A stretch of DNA of 64,000 bases from Glaesserella australis (lineage in GTDB: Bacteria; Pseudomonadota; Gammaproteobacteria; Enterobacterales; Pasteurellaceae), in contig NZ_PTPX01000014.1 of the NCBI RefSeq assembly GCF_003260095.1, forward strand, positions 186,001 through 250,000. The letters are read 5' to 3'. The position numbers were made by a program, and so were the translations under genes. The notes under the pieces were generated by a model. That model did not search any database, was not told where the DNA came from, and was given only the letters and a program-made list of their open reading frames with translations. This document shows positions 18,806 through 27,667 of the stretch, piece by piece (within the stretch, counting starts at the first letter, position 1; each line of letters begins with the position of its first letter).

Positions 18806-19150
18806 TTAGTTATTGATATTACTTTGCTTTAAATGACTTAAGGCTACAAGACCTTTGTCACAGCTTTTTTCTTGTAGAGCAATATCCATTTTTAAGATTT
18901 GCTGTTTTGAAGATGATAACTTATTTTTCATCTTCTGCATTTGTGTATGTGTGCCGGGTTGTTTTTCCGCATCAGCAACTAATCTATCAATTTCTTTAAA
19001 CATCTGTTGGCACTGCTGTGGTAATTTACCGCTAGATTGAGCCTTAGCAATTGAAAGAGAAGATGTTTTCAATTCAGTTGCTGAACCATTTATTGCAACG
19101 AGTAAAGGAGCCATTGCAATAATTATTGAACGTAAAAGAGATATTTTCAT
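18806..19150 (-). CDS. Small secreted protein, possibly DUF5339 family
   Basis: The 114-residue product begins with a signal peptide (MKISLLRSIIIAMAPLLVAI... GSA|TELK). The mature part is about 90 residues, Lys/Gln/Ser-rich and mostly helical by composition. It has exactly two cysteines ('QQCQQMFKEIDRL' and 'EKSCDKGL'), which could form one periplasmic disulfide. The pattern recalls the Pasteurellaceae family DUF5339, but that is from memory and untested. It is monocistronic with its own terminator. Function unknown. Confidence 0.7.
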   Translation of the reverse strand: MKISLLRSIIIAMAPLLVAINGSATELKTSSLSIAKAQSSGKLPQQCQQMFKEIDRLVADAEKQPGTHTQMQKMKNKLSSSKQQILKMDIALQEKSCDKGLVALSHLKQSNINN

Positions 19151-19584
19151 CGTTTTCCTAATGGTTAGTTAAACTGTTTGATAAAAGATTACACATATTA
19201 ACATAATTAAAAAGGATTCGTCACGATTTATTTAGATCGACAGGGATCTTAAATTGTAAATAGTTTGTTAAATATGCTTGATTTTTTATAAGATGCTATA
19301 TTGATAGTCTTGGATATAGGGAATTTTACGCTAGAATAACTTGATTTATATCAAGTAGATATTTAGATCAAGTTTATATTTTTTAAATGTTTAGCTCTAA
19401 AATGTGATCAATGTAATAATTTTGCTATTTTTTATTTGTCTATTTACGAGTAAAATAGTTCCTTGACATTATTGCTATTTATTAGTCTTGGAATTAATAA
19501 CTATGCAAAAACAATGTTGATTGGGGGATTACTTGGCATTCTTGTAATCAATAATTCAGACTTGTATATACAAAGAGGTTTGAG
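19151..19584. other. 434-base intergenic region: cyd promoter region and divergent promoter
   Basis: No gene is visible. The segment is very AT-rich and lies between the small secreted-protein gene and cydA, which are divergent. It holds a consensus FNR box (19341-19354) with a matching -10 box, further TGATCAA-like half-sites near 19366 and 19404, and an isolated TTGACA (19463-19468) without a convincing -10. The cydA leader would be about 200 bases long if transcription starts near 19387. Confidence 0.6.
19341..19380 (+). promoter_or_regulatory. FNR box and class II-type promoter for cydABX
   Basis: TTGATTTATATCAA at 19341-19354 matches the FNR consensus TTGATNNNNATCAA perfectly. TATATT at 19375-19380 is a good -10. 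A start near 19387 would place the FNR box centre close to -40, the class II activation geometry. This predicts induction of cytochrome bd when oxygen falls. ArcA control cannot be judged by eye. Confidence 0.75.
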
Positions 19585-21135
19585 ATGTTAGACGTTGTTG
19601 AACTCTCACGTTTGCAGTTTGCATTAACTGCTCTCTATCACTTCTTGTTTGTACCTCTTACATTAGGTCTTTCTTTTGTCCTTGTGGTGATGGAAACGCT
19701 TTATGTAACAACAGGTAAAGAAGTGTATAAGGATATGACCAAGTTCTGGGGTAAGTTATTTGGTATTAACTTTGCTCTAGGGGTAACGACAGGGATTACA
19801 ATGGAATTCCAATTCGGTACTAACTGGTCATATTATTCTCATTATGTAGGTGATATCTTCGGGGCTCCATTAGCTATTGAAGGCTTGATGGCGTTCTTCT
19901 TAGAATCAACCTTTATTGGTCTTTTCTTCTTCGGTTGGGATCGTTTATCAAAAGGTAAACATTTATTAACTACTTTTGCAGTCGCATTTGGTTCTAACTT
20001 CTCTGCATTATGGATCTTGGTTGCGAATGGTTGGATGCAAAACCCTGTCGCTTCTGAATTTAATTTTGAAACTATGCGAATGGAAATGGTAAGTTTCTCT
20101 GAACTTGTACTTAATCCAGTAACACAATCAAAATTCTTACATACTGTAAGCGCAGGTTATACTTGTGGGGCTATCTTTGTTTTAGGTATTAGTGCTTACT
20201 ATATCTTAAAAGGTCGTGATTTAGGCTTTGCTCGTCGTTCATTCTCCGTAGGGGCAAGCTTCGGTTTAGTAGCGATCATCTCTGTATTAATTATGGGAGA
20301 TGAATCAGGCTATGAAATCGGTAAAGCTCAACCAGTAAAATTAGCGGCAATGGAAGGGGAATTTGAAACTCACCCTGCACCAGCTGCGTGGAATGCCTTT
20401 GTGATTCCAAATACCGCTGAAATGAAAAATGAGCTAGCGATTGCTGTGCCTTATGCAGCAGGTATCATCGCAACACGTTCTTTTGACAAGGAAATCAAAG
20501 GCTTAAAAGATCTTCGTGAAGAGAATGTTCAACGTGTTCGTAATGGTATGGTGGCTTACGGCTTATTAGAAAAACTTCGTTCAGGCAACTATACTGCGGA
20601 AGATAAAGAAGCATTCAAAGCGGTACAAAAAGATCTTGGCTTTGGTTTATTGTTAAAACCATATACAGACAAAGTCGTTGATGCAACGGAAGAACAAATT
20701 GCAAAAGCTGCAGCAGATACTATCCCGAATGTAGGTCCTACTTTCTGGTCATTCCGTATTATGATGGCAGCTGGTGGTTTAATGCTACTTCTCATCATTT
20801 CAGCCTTTGTACAAAACGTTCGTGGTACTGTTGGATCAAAACCGATTTTACTTAAAGCATTATTATGGGGTATTCCACTTCCATGGATTGCAATTGAAAG
20901 CGGTTGGTTCTTAGCAGAATACGGTCGTCAGCCTTGGGCAGTATATGAAGTATTGCCAACAGGAGTAGCTAACTCTGCATTAACAGTGGCAGATCTTTGG
21001 ATCTCTATCGGCTTACTCTGCGGTTTATATACCATTTTCTTGGTAGTAGAAATGTATTTAATGTTCAAATATGGTCGTCTTGGCCCAAGTGCATTAAAAA
21101 CAGGTCGTTATCACTTTGAACAATCTGCGAAATAA
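19585..21135 (+). CDS. cydA: Cytochrome bd ubiquinol oxidase subunit I
   Basis: Subunit I binds hemes b558, b595 and d and oxidises ubiquinol in the high-affinity terminal oxidase used at low oxygen. The 516-residue product keeps the known heme ligands at E. coli numbering: His19, His186 and Met393. Motifs 'GWMQNPVA', '[19 protein letters not shown]' and the C-terminal '[13 protein letters not shown]' are present, and the long Q-loop form is suggested by the length. A Shine-Dalgarno AGAGGTTTG precedes the ATG, and cydB follows 13 bases downstream. Confidence 0.98.
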   Translation: MLDVVELSRLQFALTALYHFLFVPLTLGLSFVLVVMETLYVTTGKEVYKDMTKFWGKLFGINFALGVTTGITMEFQFGTNWSYYSHYVGDIFGAPLAIEGLMAFFLESTFIGLFFFGWDRLSKGKHLLTTFAVAFGSNFSALWILVANGWMQNPVASEFNFETMRMEMVSFSELVLNPVTQSKFLHTVSAGYTCGAIFVLGISAYYILKGRDLGFARRSFSVGASFGLVAIISVLIMGDESGYEIGKAQPVKLAAMEGEFETHPAPAAWNAFVIPNTAEMKNELAIAVPYAAGIIATRSFDKEIKGLKDLREENVQRVRNGMVAYGLLEKLRSGNYTAEDKEAFKAVQKDLGFGLLLKPYTDKVVDATEEQIAKAAADTIPNVGPTFWSFRIMMAAGGLMLLLIISAFVQNVRGTVGSKPILLKALLWGIPLPWIAIESGWFLAEYGRQPWAVYEVLPTGVANSALTVADLWISIGLLCGLYTIFLVVEMYLMFKYGRLGPSALKTGRYHFEQSAK

Positions 21136-21148
21136 GTAGGAGTAAAAT

Positions 21149-22297
21149 ATGTTAGATTATGAAGTTCTACGCTTTATTTGGTGGATTTTAATCGGTGTTT
21201 TATTAATCGGTTTTGCGATTACCGATGGTTTTGATATGGGGGTTTTAACCCTATTACCAGTTGTAGGTAAAAGCAACGTTGAACGCCGAGTCATGATTAA
21301 CTCGATTGCTCCGCACTGGGATGGTAACCAAGTTTGGTTATTAACTGCAGGTGGTGCGATCTTTGCTGCGTGGCCAACGGTTTACGCTGCGTCTTTCTCT
21401 GGTTTCTATTTAGCGATGGTTTTAGTGCTAGCGGCGTTATTTTTCCGTCCAGTTGGCTTTGAATACCGTGCGAAAATTGACGATCAAAAATGGCGTAATG
21501 CGTGGGACTGGGGTTTATTTGTGGGTGGTTTCGTGCCATCACTGATTTTCGGTGTGGCATTCGGTAACTTATTACAAGGCGTACCTTTCCACTTCAACGA
21601 GTTAAATCAGGTTACTTACGAAGGCTCAACCCTTTGGAAATTATTAAGCTTGTTAAATCCATTCGCCTTACTTTGCGGTGTGGTGAGCTTAATGATGCTG
21701 ACAACACAAGGTGCAACGTGGTTACAAATGAAAACCACAGGCGAATTGCGTAACCGTGTAAGAAATGTGGCTCAAGTGACCGCTTTAGTTGCTCTAGGTG
21801 CATTCTTACTTGCAGGTGTGTGGGTTTACTTCAAAGAAGGCTTTGTCATTACCAGTGCATTAGATCACAACGGTCAATCCACTTTAGTGAACAAAACTGT
21901 TGTGTTAGAAACAGGTGCGTGGTTCAAAAACTACTTTGAAATGCCAGTGCTTTTCATCATTCCAGCATTAGCGGTGATCGGTGCATTAGGTACTGTTGTT
22001 AGCTCTAAGGCGAATAATGGTGGACTTGCGTTCTTATCTTCATCAATTATGCAAGCAGGCGTGATTTTGACTGCTGGTGTGGCAATGTTCCCATTTGTTA
22101 TGCCATCAATCACTCACCCAGAAATGAGTTTGACAATGTGGGATGCAACAGCAAGCCATAATACTTTAACAGTCATGTTTATTGTTGCATGTATCTTTGT
22201 TCCGCTTGTATTGAGCTATACAGTTTGGACTTACTTCAAAATGTTTGGTCGTCTTGACGCTAAATATATTGAAGAGAAAAGTGCAAGCCTATACTAA
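21149..22297 (+). CDS. cydB: Cytochrome bd ubiquinol oxidase subunit II
   Basis: Subunit II of the bd oxidase, needed for assembly of the heme b595/d pair with CydA. The 382-residue product starts MLDYEVLRFIWWILIGVLLIGFAITDGFDMGV, typical of CydB. It has about nine membrane helices and the 'HWDGNQVWLLTAGGAIFAAWP' motif. AGTAGGAG precedes the ATG, and cydX starts 11 bases after its stop. Confidence 0.98.
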   Translation: MLDYEVLRFIWWILIGVLLIGFAITDGFDMGVLTLLPVVGKSNVERRVMINSIAPHWDGNQVWLLTAGGAIFAAWPTVYAASFSGFYLAMVLVLAALFFRPVGFEYRAKIDDQKWRNAWDWGLFVGGFVPSLIFGVAFGNLLQGVPFHFNELNQVTYEGSTLWKLLSLLNPFALLCGVVSLMMLTTQGATWLQMKTTGELRNRVRNVAQVTALVALGAFLLAGVWVYFKEGFVITSALDHNGQSTLVNKTVVLETGAWFKNYFEMPVLFIIPALAVIGALGTVVSSKANNGGLAFLSSSIMQAGVILTAGVAMFPFVMPSITHPEMSLTMWDATASHNTLTVMFIVACIFVPLVLSYTVWTYFKMFGRLDAKYIEEKSASLY

Positions 22298-22308
22298 GGA
22301 GAGCCATT

Positions 22309-22407
22309 ATGTTTTATGTAACTTGGGTACTTGGTGTTTTACTTGCTATCTTGTTTGCAACAGTAATCACTGTAAGCATTGAAAAAACAGGTAAATTTGA
22401 CGAGTAA
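22309..22407 (+). CDS. cydX: Cytochrome bd small subunit CydX
   Basis: A 32-residue single-span protein: MFYVTWVLGVLLAILF followed by ATVITVSIEKTGKFDE. It aligns by eye with E. coli CydX (MWYFAWILGTLLA...), including the W-x-LG-x-LLA core and the acidic C-terminal end. CydX stabilises the bd oxidase heme site. AAGGAGAG lies just ahead of the ATG, in the cydB-ybgE gap. The gene is easily missed because of its size. Confidence 0.93.
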   Translation: MFYVTWVLGVLLAILFATVITVSIEKTGKFDE

Positions 22408-22411
22408 TGAG

Positions 22412-22699
22412 ATGATTAATTCACTCTATCAACTCACAAGAAAGGGCTGGCTAAAAGCCCTTTCTTTTATCTTGTCCATAGCTATGGTGGCAATGATTTT
22501 GCTTAATGCAAATACCTTCGCTCTATATTTTGGCGGAGAGATCCCTTTTTTAGTATTACTTGTTTTTTACGGGATGCTGATTTTATTTGTTCATGGATTT
22601 GGTTTTGAGCTTAATGCTAGTTTGTGGCAGATCATTTTTTTACCATTATTAGGTTATGCGATTATTATTCCATCCTTAGTTATTTTAACTATTTTTTGA
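22412..22699 (+). CDS. ybgE: Cyd operon protein YbgE
   Basis: A small inner-membrane protein that accompanies cydABX in gammaproteobacteria; its function is not established. I use the ATG at 22412 (MINSLYQLTRKGWLKALSF), giving 95 residues with about three membrane helices. A longer in-frame reading would start at a TTG inside cydX and is unlikely. The spacing to cydX is only four bases, so translation is probably coupled. A terminator follows at 22711. Confidence 0.88.
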   Translation: MINSLYQLTRKGWLKALSFILSIAMVAMILLNANTFALYFGGEIPFLVLLVFYGMLILFVHGFGFELNASLWQIIFLPLLGYAIIIPSLVILTIF

Positions 22700-22710
22700 A
22701 TTTCTCATCA

Positions 22711-22742
22711 GAGCTTACAAGAAGTAAGCTCTTATTCTTTTT
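22711..22742 (+). terminator. Intrinsic terminator of the cyd operon
   Basis: GAGCTTAC and GTAAGCTC pair around AAGAA, followed by a T-rich tail (TTATTCTTTTTT). A second, weaker GC-rich stem before TTTTTT lies at about 22821-22850, just upstream of ybgC. Confidence 0.87.
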
Positions 22743-22858
22743 TATATTCACTTATTACATATTTTCATTGAAAAGTACTTGCACAACGATTTTACTCTCT
22801 CTAAAATGGCAGGCAATTTACGCCTAGTTTTTGGGCGTTTTTTCTTTTTTGAAAAAGA

Positions 22859-23269
22859 TTGGGAACAATTATTGTGGACTTTCCTATTCGGGTGTATTAC
22901 GAAGATACGGATGCGGGTGGAGTAGTATACCATGCTCGCTATTTACATTTCTTTGAAAGAGCAAGAACAGAATTTCTACGTCAATTGGGGTTTTCTCAGC
23001 AAGAATTGTTAGCCGAGTCGCTAGCTTTTGTTGTTAAAAAGATAGATATTGACTATAAGATCCCTGCTCATTTAGATGATTTATTGAATGTAGAAACAAC
23101 AATATCTGAACTAAAAGGCGCTAAAATAGTCTTTCATCAACAGCTATGGCGAAATAAAGAGTGCTTAACTGAAGCATCGGTTACGGTCGCATCTGTTGAT
23201 CTAAAAAAAATGAAGCCTATTGCCATTCCTGCAGATATCAAACAGGCTTTTCAACAAATCGCAATTTAA
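22859..23269 (+). CDS. ybgC: Acyl-CoA thioesterase YbgC (Tol-Pal associated)
   Basis: A hotdog-fold thioesterase at the head of the tol-pal cluster; the H. influenzae homologue hydrolyses short-chain acyl-CoAs. Up to 136 residues, with the catalytic signature '[27 protein letters not shown]' containing the key Asp. The start is uncertain: TTG at 22859 ([12 protein letters not shown]) or GTG at 22874 (VDFPIRV), the latter with GGGAA upstream. Neither is ATG, which suggests low translation. tolQ follows 23 bases after the stop. Confidence 0.9.
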   Translation: MGTIIVDFPIRVYYEDTDAGGVVYHARYLHFFERARTEFLRQLGFSQQELLAESLAFVVKKIDIDYKIPAHLDDLLNVETTISELKGAKIVFHQQLWRNKECLTEASVTVASVDLKKMKPIAIPADIKQAFQQIAI

Positions 23270-23292
23270 TATTTTTATTTTGGAGTTATTCA

Positions 23293-23973
23293 ATGGCAAC
23301 TGAATTTAATTTAGTTTCATTATTTATGGAAGCAAGTATAGTAGTTAAGTTAGTTATCCTGATTTTAATTGCATTCTCTGTGTTATCTTGGGCCGTTATT
23401 ATTCAGCGTAGTAGTGTATTAACGAGAGCAAAAAAAGACTCTTTAGCCTTTGAAGATCGTTTTTGGTCTGGTGAAGACTTACATCGTTTACATGAAGGTT
23501 TAGAGAATCGTCGAGATGGTTTAAGTGGCTCGGAGCAAATTTTCTATGTTGGATTTAAAGAGTTTAATCGTTTACAGCAAGCAAATCCAGACTCACCAGA
23601 ATCTATCATCCAAGGTTCTAGTCGTGCGATGAATCTTGCTTTAAATCGTGAAGTTGAAGGGTTAGAAAATTACATTCCATTCTTAGGAACAGTAGGTTCT
23701 ATTAGTCCGTATATTGGTCTATTCGGTACTGTATGGGGAATTATGCACTCATTCATGGGATTAAGTGCAGTAAAACAAGCAACATTACAATCTGTTGCGC
23801 CGGGTATCGCAGAAGCGTTAATTGCAACAGCTATTGGTTTATTTGCTGCAATCCCTGCAGTTATGGCTTATAACCGTTTGAATTTAAGAGTGGGCAAATT
23901 AGAACAAAATTATGTGAATTTCATTGATGAGTTCACTACGATTTTACATCGCCAAGCATTTGCGAAAAAATAA
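23293..23973 (+). CDS. tolQ: Tol-Pal system protein TolQ
   Basis: TolQ and TolR form the proton-driven motor that energises TolA at the division site. The 226-residue product has an N-terminal membrane helix (about residues 15-37) and two more after a cytoplasmic loop. It carries the ExbB/MotA-like pattern '[27 protein letters not shown]' and '[22 protein letters not shown]'. TTTTGGAG precedes the ATG. A hairpin (23990-24014) separates it from tolR. Confidence 0.97.
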   Translation: MATEFNLVSLFMEASIVVKLVILILIAFSVLSWAVIIQRSSVLTRAKKDSLAFEDRFWSGEDLHRLHEGLENRRDGLSGSEQIFYVGFKEFNRLQQANPDSPESIIQGSSRAMNLALNREVEGLENYIPFLGTVGSISPYIGLFGTVWGIMHSFMGLSAVKQATLQSVAPGIAEALIATAIGLFAAIPAVMAYNRLNLRVGKLEQNYVNFIDEFTTILHRQAFAKK

Positions 23974-23989
23974 TTTGTAAATTTTCAGC

Positions 23990-24014
23990 AGGATCTTACC
24001 GCTTGTAAGATCCT
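23990..24014 (+). terminator. Hairpin between tolQ and tolR (possible attenuator)
   Basis: AGGATCTTAC and GTAAGATCCT pair perfectly over 10 bp around CGCTT; the loop region makes up an uptake core (ACCGCTTGT). TTATAAATTG follows, a weak tail, so read-through is likely. It may trim tolR and later genes relative to tolQ. Confidence 0.6.
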
Positions 24015-24042
24015 TTATAAATTGTATAGATAAGAGGAAACC

Positions 24043-24483
24043 ATGTCTTACCGTCGTCGTAAACGTAATGACATTAAATCTGAAATTAATATCGTTCCTT
24101 TTTTGGACGTATTACTTGTATTACTACTGATTTTTATGGCTACAGCTCCAATTATTAGCCAAAGTGTTGAAGTGGAATTACCAGAAGATCGTCATAGTCA
24201 GTCAGTTTCTAATGAAGATAAAACACCTGTCATTTTAGAAATTTCAGGAGTGGCAGAATATAAGCTAAAAATTGATGGAAATTATATTCAAGAGAACCAA
24301 CAAGAACATTTAACTGAACAAGATGTTATTGCCTACGCTGGAGAAGCCTTCCAGAAAGATAATAATACATTGTTTTTAGTTGCTGGTGGAAAAGATGTTC
24401 CTTATGAAGAAGTAATGAAAGGAATTTCATTATTGAAAGATGCAGGCATCAAATCAGTAGGTTTAATGACTGAAGGTAAGTAA
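24043..24483 (+). CDS. tolR: Tol-Pal system protein TolR
   Basis: The ExbD-type partner of TolQ, 146 residues. It has one membrane helix (about residues 18-40) with the conserved proton-carrying Asp in 'VPFLDVLLVLLLIFM', and a periplasmic peptidoglycan-binding domain ending 'VMKGISLLKDAGIKSVGLMTE'. AAGAGGAAA precedes the ATG. The basic N terminus (MSYRRRKRND) fits a cytoplasmic start. Confidence 0.97.
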   Translation: MSYRRRKRNDIKSEINIVPFLDVLLVLLLIFMATAPIISQSVEVELPEDRHSQSVSNEDKTPVILEISGVAEYKLKIDGNYIQENQQEHLTEQDVIAYAGEAFQKDNNTLFLVAGGKDVPYEEVMKGISLLKDAGIKSVGLMTEGK

Positions 24484-24501
24484 TACTAGCGAGGATGATA
24501 C

Positions 24502-25740
24502 GTGAAATCTCAAAATGATAGGCTAGAACTTGCTGTAATTGTCTCAGTTTTATTGCATTTACTGCTGATGGGACTTCTAATCTTGGGATCATTATTTACT
24601 AAAACTACTCTACCATCAGCTGGAGGTAGTGGTGGAGATAGCGAATCTTTAGATGCAGTTATGGTTGATACAGGGCAGGTTGCTGCAGAATATGGACGAT
24701 TAAAAGCAGAAAAGCAGGGTAGTAAAGCGGTAAAGGTTGAACCTAAAGAAGAAATTAAGGAAGAAACTAAAGAGCAAGAACCTACACCTATTGAAATTGC
24801 AGAGCAGCAGGCTAAAGAAAAAGCAATTCAGATAGCTCAACAAAAGCAGCAGGAAGAAAAGCGTCTAAAAGAAGAGCAACGTAGACAAGAGCTGGCGAAA
24901 CAGGAGCAAATTAAACAAGAGCAACTGAAGAAACAGCAAGAAGAAGCGACGCAACGTAAGTTAGCTGAAGCGGCTAAATTGAAGGCAGATGCTGAAGCAA
25001 AACGTTTAGAAGCCTTAGCAAAACAAGCGGAAGAAGAGAAAAAGCTTAAAGAAGAGCAAAAAAGGCTAGAGCAACAGAAGTTAAAAGAGCAGGAACTCGC
25101 TAAAGCTCAAGCAGAAAAAGCTGAAAAACAAAAAGCAGAAAAGGAAGCTAAGGAAAAAGCTGCGAAGGAAGCGAAAGCGAAGGCTGAGAAGGAAGCAAAA
25201 GAGAAAGCTGAGAAGGAAGCCAAAGCTAAGGCAGATAAAGAAGCTAAGGAGAAAGCAGCGAAGGAGGCTAAAGCCAAGGCAGAGAAAGAGGCTAAGGAAA
25301 AAGCTGCGAAGGAAGCGAAAGCACAGCAAGCTAAAAATAACAAAGCCCTAGATGATTTCTTAAATGGGGGAGACATTGGTGGAAATGCTAGTAAAGGTGG
25401 GAATAAAAATAGTACTGGCTCTCAAGGAAGCGGTGGAACATCAGGCTTAGGACAAGGGGCAAATGTTGACGGTAGTGCTTATGGACAACGAATTAAGAAA
25501 TTAATTCAATCTAAATATCGTGTGGACCCAAGTTTTGCAGGTAAACAGTGTGATGTGAAGATTTTCTTAGAACGTGATGGTACTATTCGAAACTATCAGG
25601 TTGTTTCTGGTGATAAAGAAGTGTGTGATGCTGCTGTGAGTGCAATTGTTGCAACTCGTAAAGTACCACCAGCTCCTTCAGATGCGGTATATCAACAATA
25701 TAAATCTCCAACACTAGATTTTAGTTTAAAAGTTAAATAA
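24502..25740 (+). CDS. tolA: Tol-Pal system protein TolA
   Basis: TolA spans the periplasm from TolQR to TolB/Pal. The start is a GTG at 24502 (MKSQNDRLELAVIV) after GAGGATG. The 412-residue protein has an N-terminal membrane helix (about residues 11-31), a long Lys/Glu/Ala/Gln helical domain II, a Gly/Ser/Asn linker (about 293-322), and a C-terminal domain III with two cysteines ('GKQCDVKIFLERDG' and 'DKEVCDAAVSA'). Within domain II, residues of about 213-275 form an 11- to 12-residue periodic repeat. Confidence 0.96.
   Translation: MKSQNDRLELAVIVSVLLHLLLMGLLILGSLFTKTTLPSAGGSGGDSESLDAVMVDTGQVAAEYGRLKAEKQGSKAVKVEPKEEIKEETKEQEPTPIEIAEQQAKEKAIQIAQQKQQEEKRLKEEQRRQELAKQEQIKQEQLKKQQEEATQRKLAEAAKLKADAEAKRLEALAKQAEEEKKLKEEQKRLEQQKLKEQELAKAQAEKAEKQKAEKEAKEKAAKEAKAKAEKEAKEKAEKEAKAKADKEAKEKAAKEAKAKAEKEAKEKAAKEAKAQQAKNNKALDDFLNGGDIGGNASKGGNKNSTGSQGSGGTSGLGQGANVDGSAYGQRIKKLIQSKYRVDPSFAGKQCDVKIFLERDGTIRNYQVVSGDKEVCDAAVSAIVATRKVPPAPSDAVYQQYKSPTLDFSLKVK
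25138..25330 (+). repeat. In-frame KEAKAKAEKEAKEKA repeats of tolA domain II
   Basis: About five imperfect units alternating 'KEAKAKAEKEAKEKA' with 'DK' or 'AAK' variants. The DNA repeats closely enough (GAAGC(G/C)AAAGC, GCTAAGGA(A/G)AAAGCTGCGAAGGAAGC) that slippage or recombination could change the number in frame. Confidence 0.8.
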
Positions 25741-25758
25741 TCAACCGAGAGGGTTAAA

Positions 25759-27045
25759 ATGAAATTAGTATCTCGTTTAACGAGTGTAATTGGTACAATT
25801 AGTTTACTTTTTTCTGTAACTGCAAAAGCAGAATCAGATGTAAGAATTGCCATTGATCAAGGCGTAAGTATGGCACAACCTATAGCGGTTGTTCCATTTA
25901 AAGCAACGGGTGGTGTACCAGCAGATGTTGCTCAGATTGTAGCTGATGATTTACGTAACAGCGGTAAATTTACGCCATTAGATAGAGCGAGTTTACCTGC
26001 TCAACCAGGTTCTGCTACAGAAGTTAATTCTGAACAATGGACGAATATTGGTATTGATAATATTATTGTAGGTCAAGTATCCCCTGCTGGCAGTGGTTAT
26101 AATGTGGCTTATCAACTTATTGATACTTTAGGCACATCAGGTAGTGCTGGTAATGTAATCGCTCAAGGTGCTTTTAATGTTTCTGCAGCCCAAATTCGTT
26201 TAGGTGCACATACAGTAAGTGACCAAGTATTTGAAAAATTAACGCAAATTCGTGGTGCTTTTAGAACAAAAATTGCTTATGTAGTACAGCGTGGTGTATC
26301 ATCTTATGAATTACGTGTTTCAGATTATGATGGTTTTAACGCATTTACTGTGGTAAAAAGTAAAGAACCATTAATGTCTCCAGAATGGTCACCAGATGGT
26401 TCAAAATTGGCTTATGTAACTTTTGAGAATAAAAAATCTCAAGTTGTTGTTCATGATATTCGCTCTGGTAGTCGTAAAGTTGTCGGAGCATTAAAAGGTC
26501 ATAATGGTGCTCCATCATTCTCACCAGATGGTTCAAGAGTGGCATTTGCTTCTAACCAAGATGGTTTATTAAATATTTATGTAACAGGTGTGGGCGGTGG
26601 CTCACCAAAACAGTTAACCAGTAACGCAGGAAATAATACCGAACCAAGCTGGTCTCCAGATGGCGGCTATATCCTGTTTACGTCAGACCGTGGTGGGCAA
26701 CCACAAGTTTATCAAATGAGTTCATCTGGCGGTGGAGCTAGCCTAATTGGTGGCAGTGGTAGCGGCAAAATTTCGGCAGATGGCAAGAATTTAATCATGG
26801 TTTCAGGTGATCGAATTGTAAAACGTGATCTTGTTTCGGGTGGCACAGAGACAATAAGTTCAACGTTTTTAGATGAAAGTCCAAGTATTTCACCAAATGG
26901 TACCATGGTTATTTATAGCTCTACCAAAGGCGTGAGCAAAGTGCTACAATTGGTGTCCGCAGATGGCCGTTTTAAAGCTAATTTGCCGGGAGCAGGTGGA
27001 CAATATAAATTCCCTGCTTGGTCACCTTATTTGACGAAACAATAA
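25759..27045 (+). CDS. tolB: Tol-Pal system beta-propeller protein TolB
   Basis: Periplasmic protein that shuttles between Pal and TolA. The 428-residue precursor has a signal peptide ([18 protein letters not shown]... AKA|ESDVRI), an N-terminal alpha/beta domain, and a six-blade propeller. The WD-like motifs '[16 protein letters not shown]', '[15 protein letters not shown]', '[16 protein letters not shown]' and '[14 protein letters not shown]' mark four blades. GAGAGGGT precedes the ATG. Confidence 0.97.
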   Translation: MKLVSRLTSVIGTISLLFSVTAKAESDVRIAIDQGVSMAQPIAVVPFKATGGVPADVAQIVADDLRNSGKFTPLDRASLPAQPGSATEVNSEQWTNIGIDNIIVGQVSPAGSGYNVAYQLIDTLGTSGSAGNVIAQGAFNVSAAQIRLGAHTVSDQVFEKLTQIRGAFRTKIAYVVQRGVSSYELRVSDYDGFNAFTVVKSKEPLMSPEWSPDGSKLAYVTFENKKSQVVVHDIRSGSRKVVGALKGHNGAPSFSPDGSRVAFASNQDGLLNIYVTGVGGGSPKQLTSNAGNNTEPSWSPDGGYILFTSDRGGQPQVYQMSSSGGGASLIGGSGSGKISADGKNLIMVSGDRIVKRDLVSGGTETISSTFLDESPSISPNGTMVIYSSTKGVSKVLQLVSADGRFKANLPGAGGQYKFPAWSPYLTKQ

Positions 27046-27063
27046 TTCTTTTTGGAGAAAAAA

Positions 27064-27525
27064 ATGAAAAAACTAGCTAAAGTTTTAATGATCGCGGCAC
27101 CAGCTTTCGTTTTAGCAGCTTGCAGCAGCTCAAACGACAACGCAAGTGCAAACGCTAATGCAAATGCAGGTCAAACCTTCGGTGGTTTATCTGTTCAAGA
27201 TTTACAAACTCGTTACAACACTGTGTACTTCGGTTTTGACCGTTATACAGTTGAAGGCGAATACCAACAACTTTTAGATGCTCACGCTCAATACTTAGTA
27301 GCATCACAAGGTAAAGTAACTGTTGCAGGTCATGCTGACGAACGTGGTACTCCAGAGTACAACATCGCGTTAGGTCAACGTCGTGCAGATGCAGTACAAA
27401 GCTATTTAGCAGCTAAAGGTGCTAACAATGTAGCAACAGTTTCTTACGGTGAAGAAAAACCAGCAGTATTAGGTCACACAGAAGCTGATTATTCTAAAAA
27501 CCGTCGCGCAGTATTAGAGTACTAA
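27064..27525 (+). CDS. pal: Peptidoglycan-associated lipoprotein Pal
   Basis: Outer-membrane lipoprotein that binds peptidoglycan and TolB. I start at the ATG at 27064 ([20 protein letters not shown]), with TTTTTGGAG upstream. This gives 153 residues with a lipobox ending at Cys20. A short Ser/Asn/Ala linker leads to an OmpA-like domain with '[21 protein letters not shown]', '[21 protein letters not shown]' and 'KNRRAVLEY'. Codon choice looks strongly biased, as expected for an abundant protein. A GC-rich terminator follows. Confidence 0.98.
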   Translation: MKKLAKVLMIAAPAFVLAACSSSNDNASANANANAGQTFGGLSVQDLQTRYNTVYFGFDRYTVEGEYQQLLDAHAQYLVASQGKVTVAGHADERGTPEYNIALGQRRADAVQSYLAAKGANNVATVSYGEEKPAVLGHTEADYSKNRRAVLEY

Positions 27526-27552
27526 TTTTTAGTTGTCTAAAATGCTAATACA

Positions 27553-27585
27553 TAAAGCCCCGATTTTCGGGGCTTTATTTTTTTA
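27553..27585 (+). terminator. Intrinsic terminator of tol-pal
   Basis: TAAAGCCCCG and CGGGGCTTTA pair over 10 bp around ATTTT, followed by seven or more T. This is the strongest ordinary terminator in the window and fits the highly expressed pal gene. Confidence 0.95.
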
Positions 27586-27667
27586 ATTTCTTAATTATTT
27601 TTTAAGGATTTTCCGCTAAAATAGCCACCAATTTGATAAACAGTAGATAACAGAATAAGGGCAATCA

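Noticed and set aside
19463-19491. TTGACA as the -35 of the cydA promoter
   Set aside because: No acceptable -10 lies 16-18 bases downstream; the FNR/TATATT combination upstream is a better promoter candidate.
25081-25376. Long hydrophobic reading frames on the minus strand of tolA
   Set aside because: They are antisense shadows of the Lys/Glu/Ala repeat codons; Phe/Leu/Ser-rich translation is an artefact of that composition.
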